In this document: positions 36,173 to 44,558 of the stretch, in pieces
How positions within the stretch are numbered: position 1 is the stretch's first letter
How the letters are laid out: every line of letters starts with the position of its first letter
Assembly (NCBI GenBank): GCA_016861105.1
Contig: BOKS01000003.1
Location: forward strand, 1-64,000
Direction: 5' to 3'
Length of the DNA: 64,000 bases
Origin: Betaproteobacteria bacterium
GTDB lineage: Bacteria > Pseudomonadota > Gammaproteobacteria > Burkholderiales > Casimicrobiaceae
Translations under genes and position numbers: made by a program
The notes under the pieces: model-generated
Databases searched by the model: none
Told to the model about the DNA's origin: nothing
The model's input: the letters and a program-made list of their open reading frames with translations, nothing else

Positions 36173-37027
36173 CTAGCGGCCCCCGACGGGCAGGAACTCG
36201 ATCTTCTTCGCGCCGGCGGGCGGCGAGAAGGCGAACGTCCGCGCGGTGAGCACGGGCTGGAGGTTCCAGCGCGTTGCCACGACCGAGAACTGCGGCGCGC
36301 TCGTCACGTCGCGCGAGGTGATCACGAGCTTGCGCGGGAGCGGCTGGCTGCCTTCCTGGATCCAGATCTCCAAGTCGACGTGCGGCGCACGGAACGCGAG
36401 GTGGTCGCAGCGCACGCCCTCGATCACGCCCTTGCCGACGACGAAGCCCTGCGTGACGTCGGTCATCAGGATGTCGTAGGCATTGCGGTAGACGAGGTCG
36501 CCCGCCGGCGTCACGAGGTCGAGCGTCGCGCGGGCATAGTCCAGCATCGCCTCGATCGTTCCGGGTGCCGCGACCGTTGCGTAGTGCTTCGTGTCCGCGT
36601 TCAGCAGCGTGAGCGTCTTGCCGTCGTAGTAGAACGACTGCGCCACGAGGTCGCCGGTGCGCTCGGCCCGCAGCTTGTCGGGCCGCCGCACGGTCAGGCG
36701 CGCGGTGTGGTCGAACTGGATCTTCTGTCCCGAGGCCAGCACGACCTCGAGCGTGTTGCGCGTGTCGGCCGAAAACGCCTGTTGCCGGGCGAGGAAGTCG
36801 GTCGACGCCTTGAGGAGCGCGGTAGCCTGCGGATCGATCCCCGCCGGCTGGGCGGTAGCTGCGAGGGGCGCCAGGGCGGCGAAACCCGCGAAGACCACGG
36901 CGAGGGCTGCGGCGGATCCGTCGCGGTGCGGGCGCGGCGAGTTGGAGGCGGGGGACAAAGCAGGGTCCTTTCGGCGCAATTCACGATACCCCCGCGGCGA
37001 GCGGCGGTGTGCGGACTCCGGAGACAT
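36173..37027 (-). CDS. Exported DUF2092 protein (LolA/LolB-like fold suspected)
   Basis: From ATG 37027, 284 residues; the first 35 are basic and the hydrophobic signal segment (AALAVVFAGFAALAPLAATAQ) follows, so a later start is possible. The body, with KIQFDHTARLTVRRPDKLRAERTGD, FYYDGKTLTLLNADTKHYATV and LPRKLVITSRD, matches DUF2092, whose beta-rich pattern resembles LolA-type lipoprotein carriers. First gene of the minus-strand series, divergent from the AraC gene with overlapping upstream regions. Confidence 0.7.
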   Translation of the reverse strand: MSPESAHRRSPRGYRELRRKDPALSPASNSPRPHRDGSAAALAVVFAGFAALAPLAATAQPAGIDPQATALLKASTDFLARQQAFSADTRNTLEVVLASGQKIQFDHTARLTVRRPDKLRAERTGDLVAQSFYYDGKTLTLLNADTKHYATVAAPGTIEAMLDYARATLDLVTPAGDLVYRNAYDILMTDVTQGFVVGKGVIEGVRCDHLAFRAPHVDLEIWIQEGSQPLPRKLVITSRDVTSAPQFSVVATRWNLQPVLTARTFAFSPPAGAKKIEFLPVGGR

Positions 37028-37113
37028 GTGAAAATAGATCGATTGCAAATTGGTGTATTGACCTATCTGGACAGCGCCACGGCCGCCGCGCCGGGAGCGA
37101 GATCGATCAAGCG

Positions 37114-38181
37114 ATGACCTACGGGCCGGATGTAGCGAGGTGCGACGCGACACTGGTCGACGACTACGACGGACAGCTCGTGGCGCCGGCCGCTGTCATC
37201 GCCGAAGTGCTGCCTGAATTCGGCGTCGATCCCGCCGAAGTGCTGGACGATGCCGGGTTGCCGCCCGGCGCCCTCGACGATCCGCGGGGACGGATTCCCT
37301 TCGCCTCGGTCGGTACGATCCTGGAAAGCTCCGTTCGCCGGACCGGCTGCGAGCACATCGGGCTGATCTGTGGCGAGCGGCTGGGACTCGCGAGAATGGG
37401 GGCGGTTGGCGAGCTGACCCGCCTCGCCGCCACGGTCGGCGACGCGCTCGCGACGTTGTCGCTCCACCATCACCTCAACACCTCAGGGGCCGTCGCGTTC
37501 GTCACCGTCGACGGCAATTCGGCGACTTTCGCCGCCGCAGTCTACCGCGGCGATGCGGCGGGCATGGCCGTGTTCGCCGACGCCGTGGGGCGGATGACGT
37601 TCAACGTCATGCGGGAGCTCACGCATCCCGCCTGGCGCCCGGACGAGGTCCTGCTCGCGCGCAGTCGGCCCCGATCGCTCGTCCCGTACCGGCGCGCGTT
37701 CCCCGCGCCGATTCGCTTCGACGCCGAGTACGTCGGCGTGCGCTTCTCCAGCGAAGTGCTGGCATGGCGCGTGCCGACGGCCGATCCGGTGCGCTTTGCC
37801 GCACTCGACGCGCACCTGGCCACGCTGGGGCACCACAGCCTCGTCAACGACCTGCGCCGGGCGCTGCGCCTCGAGCTCGTTCGGGGGCACGCCTCCGCCA
37901 GCCGGGTGAGCCAGATGCTCGCGATGCACCGGCGCACGCTGCACCGCCGGCTGGCCGACGCGGGCACGTCGTTCCAGACCGTGCTCGACGAGGTGCGCTT
38001 CGACGTCGCGCGCCACTACCTGACGGCGACCGACATGCCGCTCGCCGCGATCGCGGCCGCGCTGGGCTACTCGGAACTCTCCGCGTTCAACCGCGCGTTC
38101 CGTCGCTGGTCCGGCTCGTCGCCCGGACGATTGCGCGGCGAGCCCGCGAAGGCCGCGGAGACGCAGCGACCTGCCGCGTGA
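37114..38181 (+). CDS. AraC family transcriptional regulator (Arabinose_bd-type N-domain)
   Basis: A 355-residue regulator. The N-terminal half (about 25-215), with SVGTILESSVRRTGCEHIGLICGERLGL, fits the PF12625 ligand-binding domain of OruR/ArgR-like AraC proteins. The C-terminal HTH_18 (about 255-345) has the two helix-turn-helices: SRVSQMLAMHRRTLHRRLADAGTSFQ and MPLAAIAAALGYSELSAFNRAFRRWSG. ATG 37114 is behind a purine-rich GGGAGCGAGA stretch. It is the likely regulator of the divergent operon and perhaps of the downstream HupE genes; its inducer is unknown. Confidence 0.9.
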   Translation: MTYGPDVARCDATLVDDYDGQLVAPAAVIAEVLPEFGVDPAEVLDDAGLPPGALDDPRGRIPFASVGTILESSVRRTGCEHIGLICGERLGLARMGAVGELTRLAATVGDALATLSLHHHLNTSGAVAFVTVDGNSATFAAAVYRGDAAGMAVFADAVGRMTFNVMRELTHPAWRPDEVLLARSRPRSLVPYRRAFPAPIRFDAEYVGVRFSSEVLAWRVPTADPVRFAALDAHLATLGHHSLVNDLRRALRLELVRGHASASRVSQMLAMHRRTLHRRLADAGTSFQTVLDEVRFDVARHYLTATDMPLAAIAAALGYSELSAFNRAFRRWSGSSPGRLRGEPAKAAETQRPAA

Positions 38182-38240
38182 AGCGCGCGGCCGGGAGCGC
38201 AATACGACGACGTCGGCCGTACGGCGCTATCCTGTCAAGC

Positions 38241-38855
38241 ATGGTGCCGCTCCCCGCACGGGCGACCGCAGCGCCCGCACCCGACCGCCGCCGGGTTCCG
38301 CCGCTGGTTGCCGTCACCCTTCTCGCCGCCGCGGCGGGCGCATCGGCGTGCGGACTCGAGGACCCGTCGTCGATCAGCTTCCGACGCGGAGCGCTGAACA
38401 TTGCGTACCCGCAAGCGCTTCATGTCGGCACGGCGGTGTGGCAAGCGCAGGCGGCGGGGGTGGTGCCACCGGACGCACTGCTGCAGCGCGACGACCTCGC
38501 TCCGGAAGCACGCTCGACGCTGCGCCTGCTCAAGGCCAACGCCCTGATGAGCCAGCTGGCCGCGCGGCTCGGCGACGCCCCGGCGAGCGGCGCGGGGCCG
38601 CGGCTCGCCTTCGTACTGCTCGGGCCGGTGCTCTGGACCCGTTTCGTGCCCGAAACCGGGGCGCTGGCGACTCGCTTCCACGTGCCGGGCCCCGACCCCG
38701 GCGACGTCGTCGTCGTCACTGACACCTCGGTCGTCGAGGCGATCGTCGCCGGCGAGCTCACGTTCGCCGGCGCGCTGGAGGGCGACCTCGCCCGCCTGTA
38801 CGGACCGACCGAGATCGTCGCGACCGCGCGGCAGTGGCTGGTGGGGCGGCACTAG
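38241..38855 (+). CDS. Unknown exported protein, possible lipoprotein
   Basis: 204 residues; N-terminal basic segment then a hydrophobic stretch (PPLVAVTLLAAAAGASAC), with Cys37 in a weak lipobox. The body has an IAYPQALHVGTAVWQAQAAG segment, a helical middle and the strand-rich WTRFVPETGALATRFH and DVVVVTDTSVVEAIVAGELTFAGALEGDLARLYG. I recognise no family name. It starts near a CTATCCTG -10-like box (38226-38233) and is 10 bases ahead of the parvulin-like gene, so it belongs to the HupE unit. Confidence 0.6.
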   Translation: MVPLPARATAAPAPDRRRVPPLVAVTLLAAAAGASACGLEDPSSISFRRGALNIAYPQALHVGTAVWQAQAAGVVPPDALLQRDDLAPEARSTLRLLKANALMSQLAARLGDAPASGAGPRLAFVLLGPVLWTRFVPETGALATRFHVPGPDPGDVVVVTDTSVVEAIVAGELTFAGALEGDLARLYGPTEIVATARQWLVGRH

Positions 38856-38865
38856 TCCGGACGCG

Positions 38866-39720
38866 ATGCTGAAATCGCTGCTGCGCGAACCGCTCGTGCA
38901 CTTCCTGCTGCTCGGCGCAGCGCTGTTCGGAGCGGACGCCTGGCTGCGGCCCGCGACGCCCGCGGGCGCAACCGAGGTCGTGGTGAGCGAGGCGCGCATC
39001 CGCAGCCTCGCGCAGAACTTCCGCCGCACCTGGCAACGCGCGCCCACGGCGGAGGAACTGGACGGCCTCGTCGCGGCGCACGTGCGCGAGGAAATCCTGT
39101 ACCGCGAGGCGCTGGCACTCGGCCTCGACCGCGACGACGCGATCATCCGCCGCCGGCTGCAGCAGAAGATGGAGTTCGTCGCCGACGAGGCCGCCGCGAT
39201 GGCCAGGCCGACCGACGAGGAGCTCGAGAAGTACCTCGAGGCGCACGCCGAAGCCTTCCAAGTTGAGCCGCGCGCGACGTTTCGGCAGGTGTTCCTCGAT
39301 CCGCGCAAGCGCGGCGACGCGCTCGCGACAGACGCGAGGCGCCTGGCCGACCTCCTCAACGGCACAGGATCAACATTGGATCCGGCCTCGCTTGGCGACG
39401 GCCTGACGTTGCTCGACGCGCGCTACGAGAACGCATCGCAGACCGACGTCGCGCGGCAGTTCGGGCGCGAGTTCGCCGAGGCCGTCGTCAAGCAGCCCGT
39501 CGGCCGCTGGGCGGGGCCCGTGACCTCCGGTTATGGCGCACACCTGGTGAAGGTCGAGTCGCTCACGCCGGGGCGGCTCCCCACGCTCAACGAGGCGCGG
39601 CCGCTGCTTGAGCGCGAGTGGATGGACGCGCGGAGGAAGGATCTCGCCAACGCGTACTACGAGAAGCTGCGCGCCAAGTACAAGGTGACGGTGGCGAATC
39701 CCGAGGCGACTCCGCGGTGA
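38866..39720 (+). CDS. Membrane-anchored parvulin-like peptidyl-prolyl isomerase
   Basis: 284 residues: an N-terminal membrane anchor (about 9-27, starting MLKSLLREPLVHFLLLG), a SurA/PpiD-like helical chaperone domain (about 50-130) and a parvulin-type region (about 140-255) with AEAFQVEPRATFRQVFLDP, VGRWAGPVTSGYGAHLVKVESL. The parvulin core is divergent and may not be catalytic. The stop overlaps the GTG of the next gene (GTGA). Predicted periplasmic folding helper for the neighbouring membrane or exported proteins. Confidence 0.8.
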   Translation: MLKSLLREPLVHFLLLGAALFGADAWLRPATPAGATEVVVSEARIRSLAQNFRRTWQRAPTAEELDGLVAAHVREEILYREALALGLDRDDAIIRRRLQQKMEFVADEAAAMARPTDEELEKYLEAHAEAFQVEPRATFRQVFLDPRKRGDALATDARRLADLLNGTGSTLDPASLGDGLTLLDARYENASQTDVARQFGREFAEAVVKQPVGRWAGPVTSGYGAHLVKVESLTPGRLPTLNEARPLLEREWMDARRKDLANAYYEKLRAKYKVTVANPEATPR

Positions 39721-40739
39721 CCTCTCCGGCCCGATTCGCGCTCGCGCTGGCGTTCACGCTGGTTGCGCTCGCGGGCGCGCCGTTGCGCGCCCACGAGCTG
39801 CAGCCGGGCTTTCTCGAGCTGCGCGAAGCCGCGCCGGCGCGCTTCGACGTGTTGTGGAAGCTGCCCTCGCTCGGCGAGGGCAGCGACGCGCGCATGCCGA
39901 TGGTGCCCGTGTTCCCGGAGGTCTGCCGCCAACTGGGCGAGGCGCGGACCGCGCGCGTCGGCACGGCTTGGCTGTTCACCGCGAAGATCGAGTGCACGGG
40001 AGGCCTCGCCGGCCAGTCGATAGCCATCGAGGGGCTGGAGAGCTTCGCCACCGACGTGCTGGTGCGCGTGCAGCACGCCGACGGCGGGGTCGAGACGCAC
40101 GTGCTGAAGCCGGTGTCGCCTTCCGTCACGTTGCGCAGCGCCGGCGACGTGCGCCGCGGCGCCGGCGCCTACCTCTACCTCGGCGTCGAGCACATCCTGC
40201 TCGGCGTCGACCACCTGCTGTTCGTGCTCGGGCTCCTGCTGATCGTGCGCGACCGCTGGATGCTGGTGAAGACGATCACGGCGTTCACCGTTGCGCACAG
40301 CATCACTATGGTGGTCGCGACGTTCGGCGTGGCGAAGGTCGCCGCCGCGCCGCTCAACGCAGCGATCGCGCTGTCGATCCTGTTCCTCGGCCCCGAGATC
40401 GTGCGCGCCTGGCGCGGCCAGACGAGCTTCACCATCCGCCATCCCTGGGTGGTCGCGTTCGCGTTCGGCCTGCTGCACGGCTTCGGCTTCGCGAGCGGGC
40501 TCGCGCAGCTCGGGCTGCCGAAGGACGAGATCCCGCTGGCGCTGCTGCTGTTCAACGTCGGCGTCGAGGCCGGCCAACTTGCCTTCGTGCTCGTCATGCT
40601 GCTGCTCGAGCGCGCGTTCCGACTGCTCGCGATCCATTGGCCGGCGTTCCTGCAGAGGTTGCCGGGTTACCTGGTCGGCACGCTGGGCGCGTACTGGACG
40701 ATGCAGCGCGTCGCGATCCTGCTGCGAGGGCTGGCGTGA
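39717..40739 (+). CDS. HupE/UreJ family membrane protein with periplasmic N-domain (HupE/UreJ_2)
   Basis: 340 residues: signal peptide (about 1-24, then RAHELQPGFLEL), an extracytoplasmic beta-rich domain (about 25-135) and a six-to-seven-TM C-terminal domain with YLGVEHILLGVDHLLFVLGLLL, HSITM and FGLLHGFGFASGLAQLGLP. These His-rich TM motifs define HupE/UreJ_2. Some HupE/UreJ proteins are nickel or cobalt permeases, but this subfamily is untested. Coupled on both sides by GTGA overlaps. Confidence 0.85.
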   Translation: MTSPARFALALAFTLVALAGAPLRAHELQPGFLELREAAPARFDVLWKLPSLGEGSDARMPMVPVFPEVCRQLGEARTARVGTAWLFTAKIECTGGLAGQSIAIEGLESFATDVLVRVQHADGGVETHVLKPVSPSVTLRSAGDVRRGAGAYLYLGVEHILLGVDHLLFVLGLLLIVRDRWMLVKTITAFTVAHSITMVVATFGVAKVAAAPLNAAIALSILFLGPEIVRAWRGQTSFTIRHPWVVAFAFGLLHGFGFASGLAQLGLPKDEIPLALLLFNVGVEAGQLAFVLVMLLLERAFRLLAIHWPAFLQRLPGYLVGTLGAYWTMQRVAILLRGLA

Positions 40740-41350
40740 AGACGCCCCAGCTTGCCGCCGCGGTGACGTGCGCCGCCGCTGCCGCTGGGGCAGTGCTGGC
40801 CCTCGTGCCCATCGTTGCGCGGGCCCACGAGGAATCCGGCCGGGCCGCCGGCTTCGTCGCCGGCCTTGCCCATCCCGCGTCGGGAATGGACCACGTGCTG
40901 GCCATGATCGCCGTGGGCGTGTGGGGCGCGGTGCTCGGTCCTCCGGCGATCTGGGTGTTGCCGGTCGCCTTTCCTTTGGTGATGGCGGCCGGCGGTTTGC
41001 TGGGGCTCCTCGGCCTGCCGGTGCCGGGCGTCGAGACAGGCATCGCCGTCTCAACGATCGTGCTCGGCGCGATGGTGCTCGCGGAGATCCGCCCGCCGCT
41101 GTGGCTTGCCGCAGGCATCGTCGCGTTCTTCGCGATCTTCCACGGCCACGCCCATGGCCGGGAGCTGCCGCCAGGCGCGAGCGCTCTGCTCTACAGCCTC
41201 GGCTTCGTGTGCGCCACCGGGCTGCTGCACGCGGCCGGCATCCTGCTCGGCGTTGCGCATCGCTGGCCCACGGGGCGCCGCGCGCTGCGCGCCGCAGGCG
41301 GCGTCATCGTGCTTGCCGGGCTCTTCTTCCTGTGGCGGGCGCTCGAGTGA
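40736..41350 (+). CDS. HupE/UreJ family protein (candidate nickel/cobalt permease)
   Basis: 204 residues; signal-like N-terminus, then HEESGRAAGFVAGLAHPASGMDHVLAMIAVGVWGA containing the HupE signature HPxxGxDHxxxM, and a second His motif in FHGHAHGRELP, with six TM helices in total. These residues bind metal in characterised HupE proteins. No hydrogenase or urease genes are nearby. GTG start overlaps the previous stop. Confidence 0.88.
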   Translation: MKTPQLAAAVTCAAAAAGAVLALVPIVARAHEESGRAAGFVAGLAHPASGMDHVLAMIAVGVWGAVLGPPAIWVLPVAFPLVMAAGGLLGLLGLPVPGVETGIAVSTIVLGAMVLAEIRPPLWLAAGIVAFFAIFHGHAHGRELPPGASALLYSLGFVCATGLLHAAGILLGVAHRWPTGRRALRAAGGVIVLAGLFFLWRALE

Positions 41351-41940
41351 GGACGTTCGCACGCCTCGCCGCGAGTGCGGCGCTCGCGATCTTCGCTGCG
41401 CCGGCACGGGCGCATCTGGTGGAGACGGGCTTCGGCGCCTTCTACGATGGCCTCGCGCACGTCCTCGTCACGCCGGCGGACCTGCTCGTCGTCGTCGCAC
41501 TCGCGCTACTGGCCGGGCAGCGCGGCAGCCGCGCGGCTCGTCTGGCGCTCTTCGCGCTGCCGCTGGCGTGGCTGGCCGGCGGCAGTGCCGGGGCGCGCTG
41601 GCCGGGGGTCACCGTATGGCCACTGTGGACGACGCTCACCTTCACGTTCGCGGGCGCGCTCGTCGCGGTGAACGCGAAGCTGCGCGACGCCGGCGTGGCG
41701 ATTCTTGCGGTCGTCGTGGGCGCGCTGCACGGACTGGTTGCCGGCGCGACGATGGTGCCCGGCGGCGCGGCGCCGCTCGCGCTCGCCGGCACGGTCACCG
41801 CGGTGTTCTGCGCGACGGCGATCCTCGGCGCCGAGTCGAGCGCGCTGCCGGCCGGCTGGCCGCGCATCGCGGTGCGCGTGGCGGGCAGCTGGATCGCCGC
41901 CTCGGGCCTGCTGATGCTGGGCTGGCTTGCGCGCGCGTAG
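41347..41940 (+). CDS. Divergent HupE-like membrane protein
   Basis: 197 residues with a signal peptide (about 1-22, ending PARAH) followed by FGAFYDGLAHVLVTPADLLVVVALALLAGQRG and five or six TM helices; GALHGLVAGATM recalls the second HupE His motif, but the HPxxGxDH signature is reduced to DGLAHVLVTPADLL. I infer a distant HupE paralogue that may have lost part of its metal site. GTGA overlap with the preceding gene; last of the plus-strand unit. Confidence 0.7.
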   Translation: MRTFARLAASAALAIFAAPARAHLVETGFGAFYDGLAHVLVTPADLLVVVALALLAGQRGSRAARLALFALPLAWLAGGSAGARWPGVTVWPLWTTLTFTFAGALVAVNAKLRDAGVAILAVVVGALHGLVAGATMVPGGAAPLALAGTVTAVFCATAILGAESSALPAGWPRIAVRVAGSWIAASGLLMLGWLARA

Positions 41941-41991
41941 ACCGGCGAGCCGACGTTCGTCCTCCCGGCGACCGATACGCCAAGCCGGTTG

Positions 41992-42008
41992 CCGCGCCAC
42001 GGGCGCGG
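41992..42008. terminator. Hairpin between converging HupE unit and DUF2950 gene
   Basis: CCGCGCC-ACG-GGCGCGG, a perfect 7-bp stem with a 3-base loop, in the 77-base gap between two convergent stops. There is no T-run, so I treat it as a possible bidirectional terminator. Confidence 0.4.
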
Positions 42009-42017
42009 AATGCTGCT

Positions 42018-42929
42018 TCAGCTCCTCGGCGGCACCGCCTTCTGCCAGCTGGCGTCCGGATCGTAGGTCTTGATGCCCGCCGCCACCGCCGCGGTGTTCG
42101 GTCCGAGGTCCTTCTCGTGCACGACGCCGTCCTGGTTGACGATGAACGTCATCACGCCGGTGTCGTTGTACTTCGCCGGCGTCGCGATCAGCGCGAAGCC
42201 CTCGGTCATGCGGCCGTTGCGCACGTAGCTCTTCGCCCCCCCGGGCGCGTTCTTCCCCTGCGCGGTGAGGATGCGGTACGTGTAGCCGTGATAAGGCATG
42301 TTCGGCTTCGCTTCGGCGAACTGCGGTCCGAGCGGCGATTCCGGCTCGCCGGGCAGCGACGCCCAGTACAGCCCGTCGCGCCTGCCCGGCGTGGACACAC
42401 CGCGCATGGCGTAAGACTTCACGCCGTCGCCGTCCCAGTCGGCCATCCCGTACTCGCGCTGCGCGTCGACGTAGGCGAGCGCAACCTGCATCGCCGCGAG
42501 CTCGTTGCGGCCGATGCGGCGCACGCGCATCTCCTCCGCGCCGGCGCGCACGTCGAACCGCCAGCCGGCGGCCGAGCGCACGAGTGGGATCGGCATCGTC
42601 CAGCCGCGCGTGCCGATCTCGACCATCGCCCGATCGTCTCCCTGCGCGACGATGCGGTTGCCGCGCGCCCACGCGGCGAGGAAGTCGGTGCGGTCCTCGG
42701 CGGAGGTGTCGTCCATCGGGATCAGGCGCCGGTAATCGGCACCCAGCACCGTCTTGACCTGGTCGGGATCGTGCCGCGCGATGCCGTCGATCAGCGCGTT
42801 CGCGGCTTCCTGCGGCGAGGCGAAAGCCTTTTGCGCGCGCGCGGCAGGCGTCGTCGCCAGCAGTCCCGCGACCAGCACTGTTCCCAGCGCCGCGGCGATC
42901 CGGCGGCGCGTCGTCGTGTTCGTCGTCAT
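42018..42929 (-). CDS. Exported DUF2950 protein
   Basis: 303 residues with a signal peptide (about 1-32, ending ARAQ). The body matches DUF2950: QKAFASPQEAANALIDGIARHD, a WDGDGVKSYA strip, LYWASLPGEPESPLGPQF, PYHGYTYRILTAQGKNAPGGAKSY and VMTFIVNQDGVVHEKDLGPNT. DUF2950 and DUF3300 genes are commonly adjacent, as here (16 bases apart). Function unknown; the repeated aromatic/Gly pattern suggests an envelope-binding protein. Confidence 0.85.
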   Translation of the reverse strand: MTTNTTTRRRIAAALGTVLVAGLLATTPAARAQKAFASPQEAANALIDGIARHDPDQVKTVLGADYRRLIPMDDTSAEDRTDFLAAWARGNRIVAQGDDRAMVEIGTRGWTMPIPLVRSAAGWRFDVRAGAEEMRVRRIGRNELAAMQVALAYVDAQREYGMADWDGDGVKSYAMRGVSTPGRRDGLYWASLPGEPESPLGPQFAEAKPNMPYHGYTYRILTAQGKNAPGGAKSYVRNGRMTEGFALIATPAKYNDTGVMTFIVNQDGVVHEKDLGPNTAAVAAGIKTYDPDASWQKAVPPRS

Positions 42930-42945
42930 CTCTGCACGCCCCCCG

Positions 42946-44292
42946 TTACCGTCCGCGTCCGCCGCCGCCGCCGCGCCCGCCGCCGCCGCCGCGCGCGCCG
43001 CCGCCGCCGCCGCCGGCACGTGCTCCTCCTCCGCCGCCGCCGCCGGAGGTCCGCTGCGCCGACGCGCGGCTCGACGCGCCACGCGCCTGCTGCGCACGCG
43101 CCTGCGAGCTGTCGGCGCCGCGCATCGCGTTGTCGCGGGACGCCGACTGCGCGCGCTGCTGGGCCGCGCTGCGGTCGATGCCCTGCGCGCGCTGCTGTGC
43201 CTGCGCGCGATCGACCTGGCTGCGGTCGACGCTCTGCGCGCGCTCGCGCGCGCTGCCGGACCCCGGATCGATGCCGCGCTGCTGCATCGCCTGCTGCGCC
43301 TGCGCGCGGCTCGCGTCGCGGCTCGCGCCGCCTTCCTTGCCGCGGTACTGCTGGCGGCTGCTCGTCGCGGCCTTGTTCTGCAGGTTCTGGCGCTGCGCCT
43401 CGCCGCCGCGGTAGCCCGACTGGCGGTTCGCGGTATTGTGGCTCCAGTTCGAGCGGTTGCCGCCGCCCTCGATACGCTTGTTGACGTTGATGTTGTTGTA
43501 GCGGTTGACGTCGATGTTGACGTCGCCGCGGCCCCAGTTGGCGCCGCCCCACAGCGCGTTGCCGATGGCGAACCCCGCGCCCCATGCGATGCCTCGCGCC
43601 ACCGCACCCCCGACCGGGGACCACCAGTAGCCGGGCGGCGGCGGGTAGTAGTAGGGCGGGTACGACGGGTACCACCACGGCCCGTACACGACCGTCGGGT
43701 TGTATTGCGGAACGTAGACCACCTGCGGCGACGCCGGCTCGATGACGATCGTCTGCGTGACCGGCGGCGCCTGCGAGACGGTGGTCGTCGTGGTCGCCCC
43801 CGCCGGCGGCGTGGGCTCGGTCGACACCTTGATCTGCTCGTTCGACTGCAGGTTGCCCGCCTTCTGCGCGGCGGCCCGAAGGCGCTGCGCCGACAGCATC
43901 ACGTCCTCGGGCTGGGCCAGGAACGCGTCGCCCAGGTTCTTCACGTAGTCGGGCTTCTCGCCGAGGGTGATCAGCACCTCCGGAAACGCGACGAGCGAGG
44001 CCACCGACGGATCCCAGTCCTTGCTCTCGACCATCTTCACCGCTTCGTCGCCCTTGGCCTCCTTGTTCGCCTTCGACCAGGCGACCGCCTCCTGGAACTG
44101 CTCCGGATACGTCGAGGCCATCAGCACCTGCGAGAGCAGCGCGTCCGGATACAGCGCGATCTGCGCGAGCATCTGGTCGAGCTGCTCGTTGGAGAACTGC
44201 TTGTCCGCGCCCTGCGCGACCGCCGCCAGCGGCAGCGCGAAGAGGAAGGCCGCGGCGAGCCGCCGCAGCGATGCGAGCCAGGGAATGTGCAC
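42946..44292 (-). CDS. Exported DUF3300 protein with Gly/Arg-rich tail
   Basis: 448 residues from GTG 44292, which follows a GAGAGG Shine-Dalgarno and begins a good signal peptide (ending AVAQG). The DUF3300 domain (about 30-240) includes LDQMLAQIALYPDALLSQVLMASTYPEQFQEAVAW and a Pro/Tyr segment WWYPSYPPYYYPPPPGYWW. The C-terminal 200 residues are Gln/Arg/Ala-rich, then almost pure Gly with Arg, coded by CCG/CCGCC repeats on the plus strand (about 42955-43070). An in-frame ATG upstream is too close to the TACACT -10 box to be preferred. Function unknown. Confidence 0.82.
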   Translation of the reverse strand: MHIPWLASLRRLAAAFLFALPLAAVAQGADKQFSNEQLDQMLAQIALYPDALLSQVLMASTYPEQFQEAVAWSKANKEAKGDEAVKMVESKDWDPSVASLVAFPEVLITLGEKPDYVKNLGDAFLAQPEDVMLSAQRLRAAAQKAGNLQSNEQIKVSTEPTPPAGATTTTTVSQAPPVTQTIVIEPASPQVVYVPQYNPTVVYGPWWYPSYPPYYYPPPPGYWWSPVGGAVARGIAWGAGFAIGNALWGGANWGRGDVNIDVNRYNNINVNKRIEGGGNRSNWSHNTANRQSGYRGGEAQRQNLQNKAATSSRQQYRGKEGGASRDASRAQAQQAMQQRGIDPGSGSARERAQSVDRSQVDRAQAQQRAQGIDRSAAQQRAQSASRDNAMRGADSSQARAQQARGASSRASAQRTSGGGGGGGARAGGGGGGARGGGGGRGGGGGRGR

Positions 44293-44404
44293 GACCACCT
44301 CTCGATAGGAAAGTGCGACCCGTCCGGCGCAGGGCACGACCGAAGCCGGCAACGCCCCCTGCCGTACGGCGGGCGGCACGTCCGGGGACGGCATCGCAGC
44401 GCGT

Positions 44405-44410
44405 AGTGTA
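44405..44410 (-). promoter_or_regulatory. Possible -10 box upstream of DUF3300
   Basis: TACACT within GGCTACACT on the minus strand in the 266-base gap after the HAD gene. Just upstream lies the palindrome GGGCCCGGGCCC (44421-44432). The rest of the gap shows no gene. Confidence 0.3.
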
Positions 44411-44558
44411 GCCCTGCCCCGGGCCCGGGCCCCATCGCGGAAGCCAGCGTTGCCGATGCCATGTGCCGGAGCCATTGCCCGCCGACCGCGGCACGCAGGT
44501 CGGTCACCAGTCCGCCGGCGTCCGACAGCGCGCACAGGCGGCGCCCCTCGCGCGGAGG

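Noticed and set aside
39717..41940. Hydrogenase or urease accessory locus
   Set aside because: HupE/UreJ homologues are present but no hup, hyp or ure gene was found anywhere in the window.
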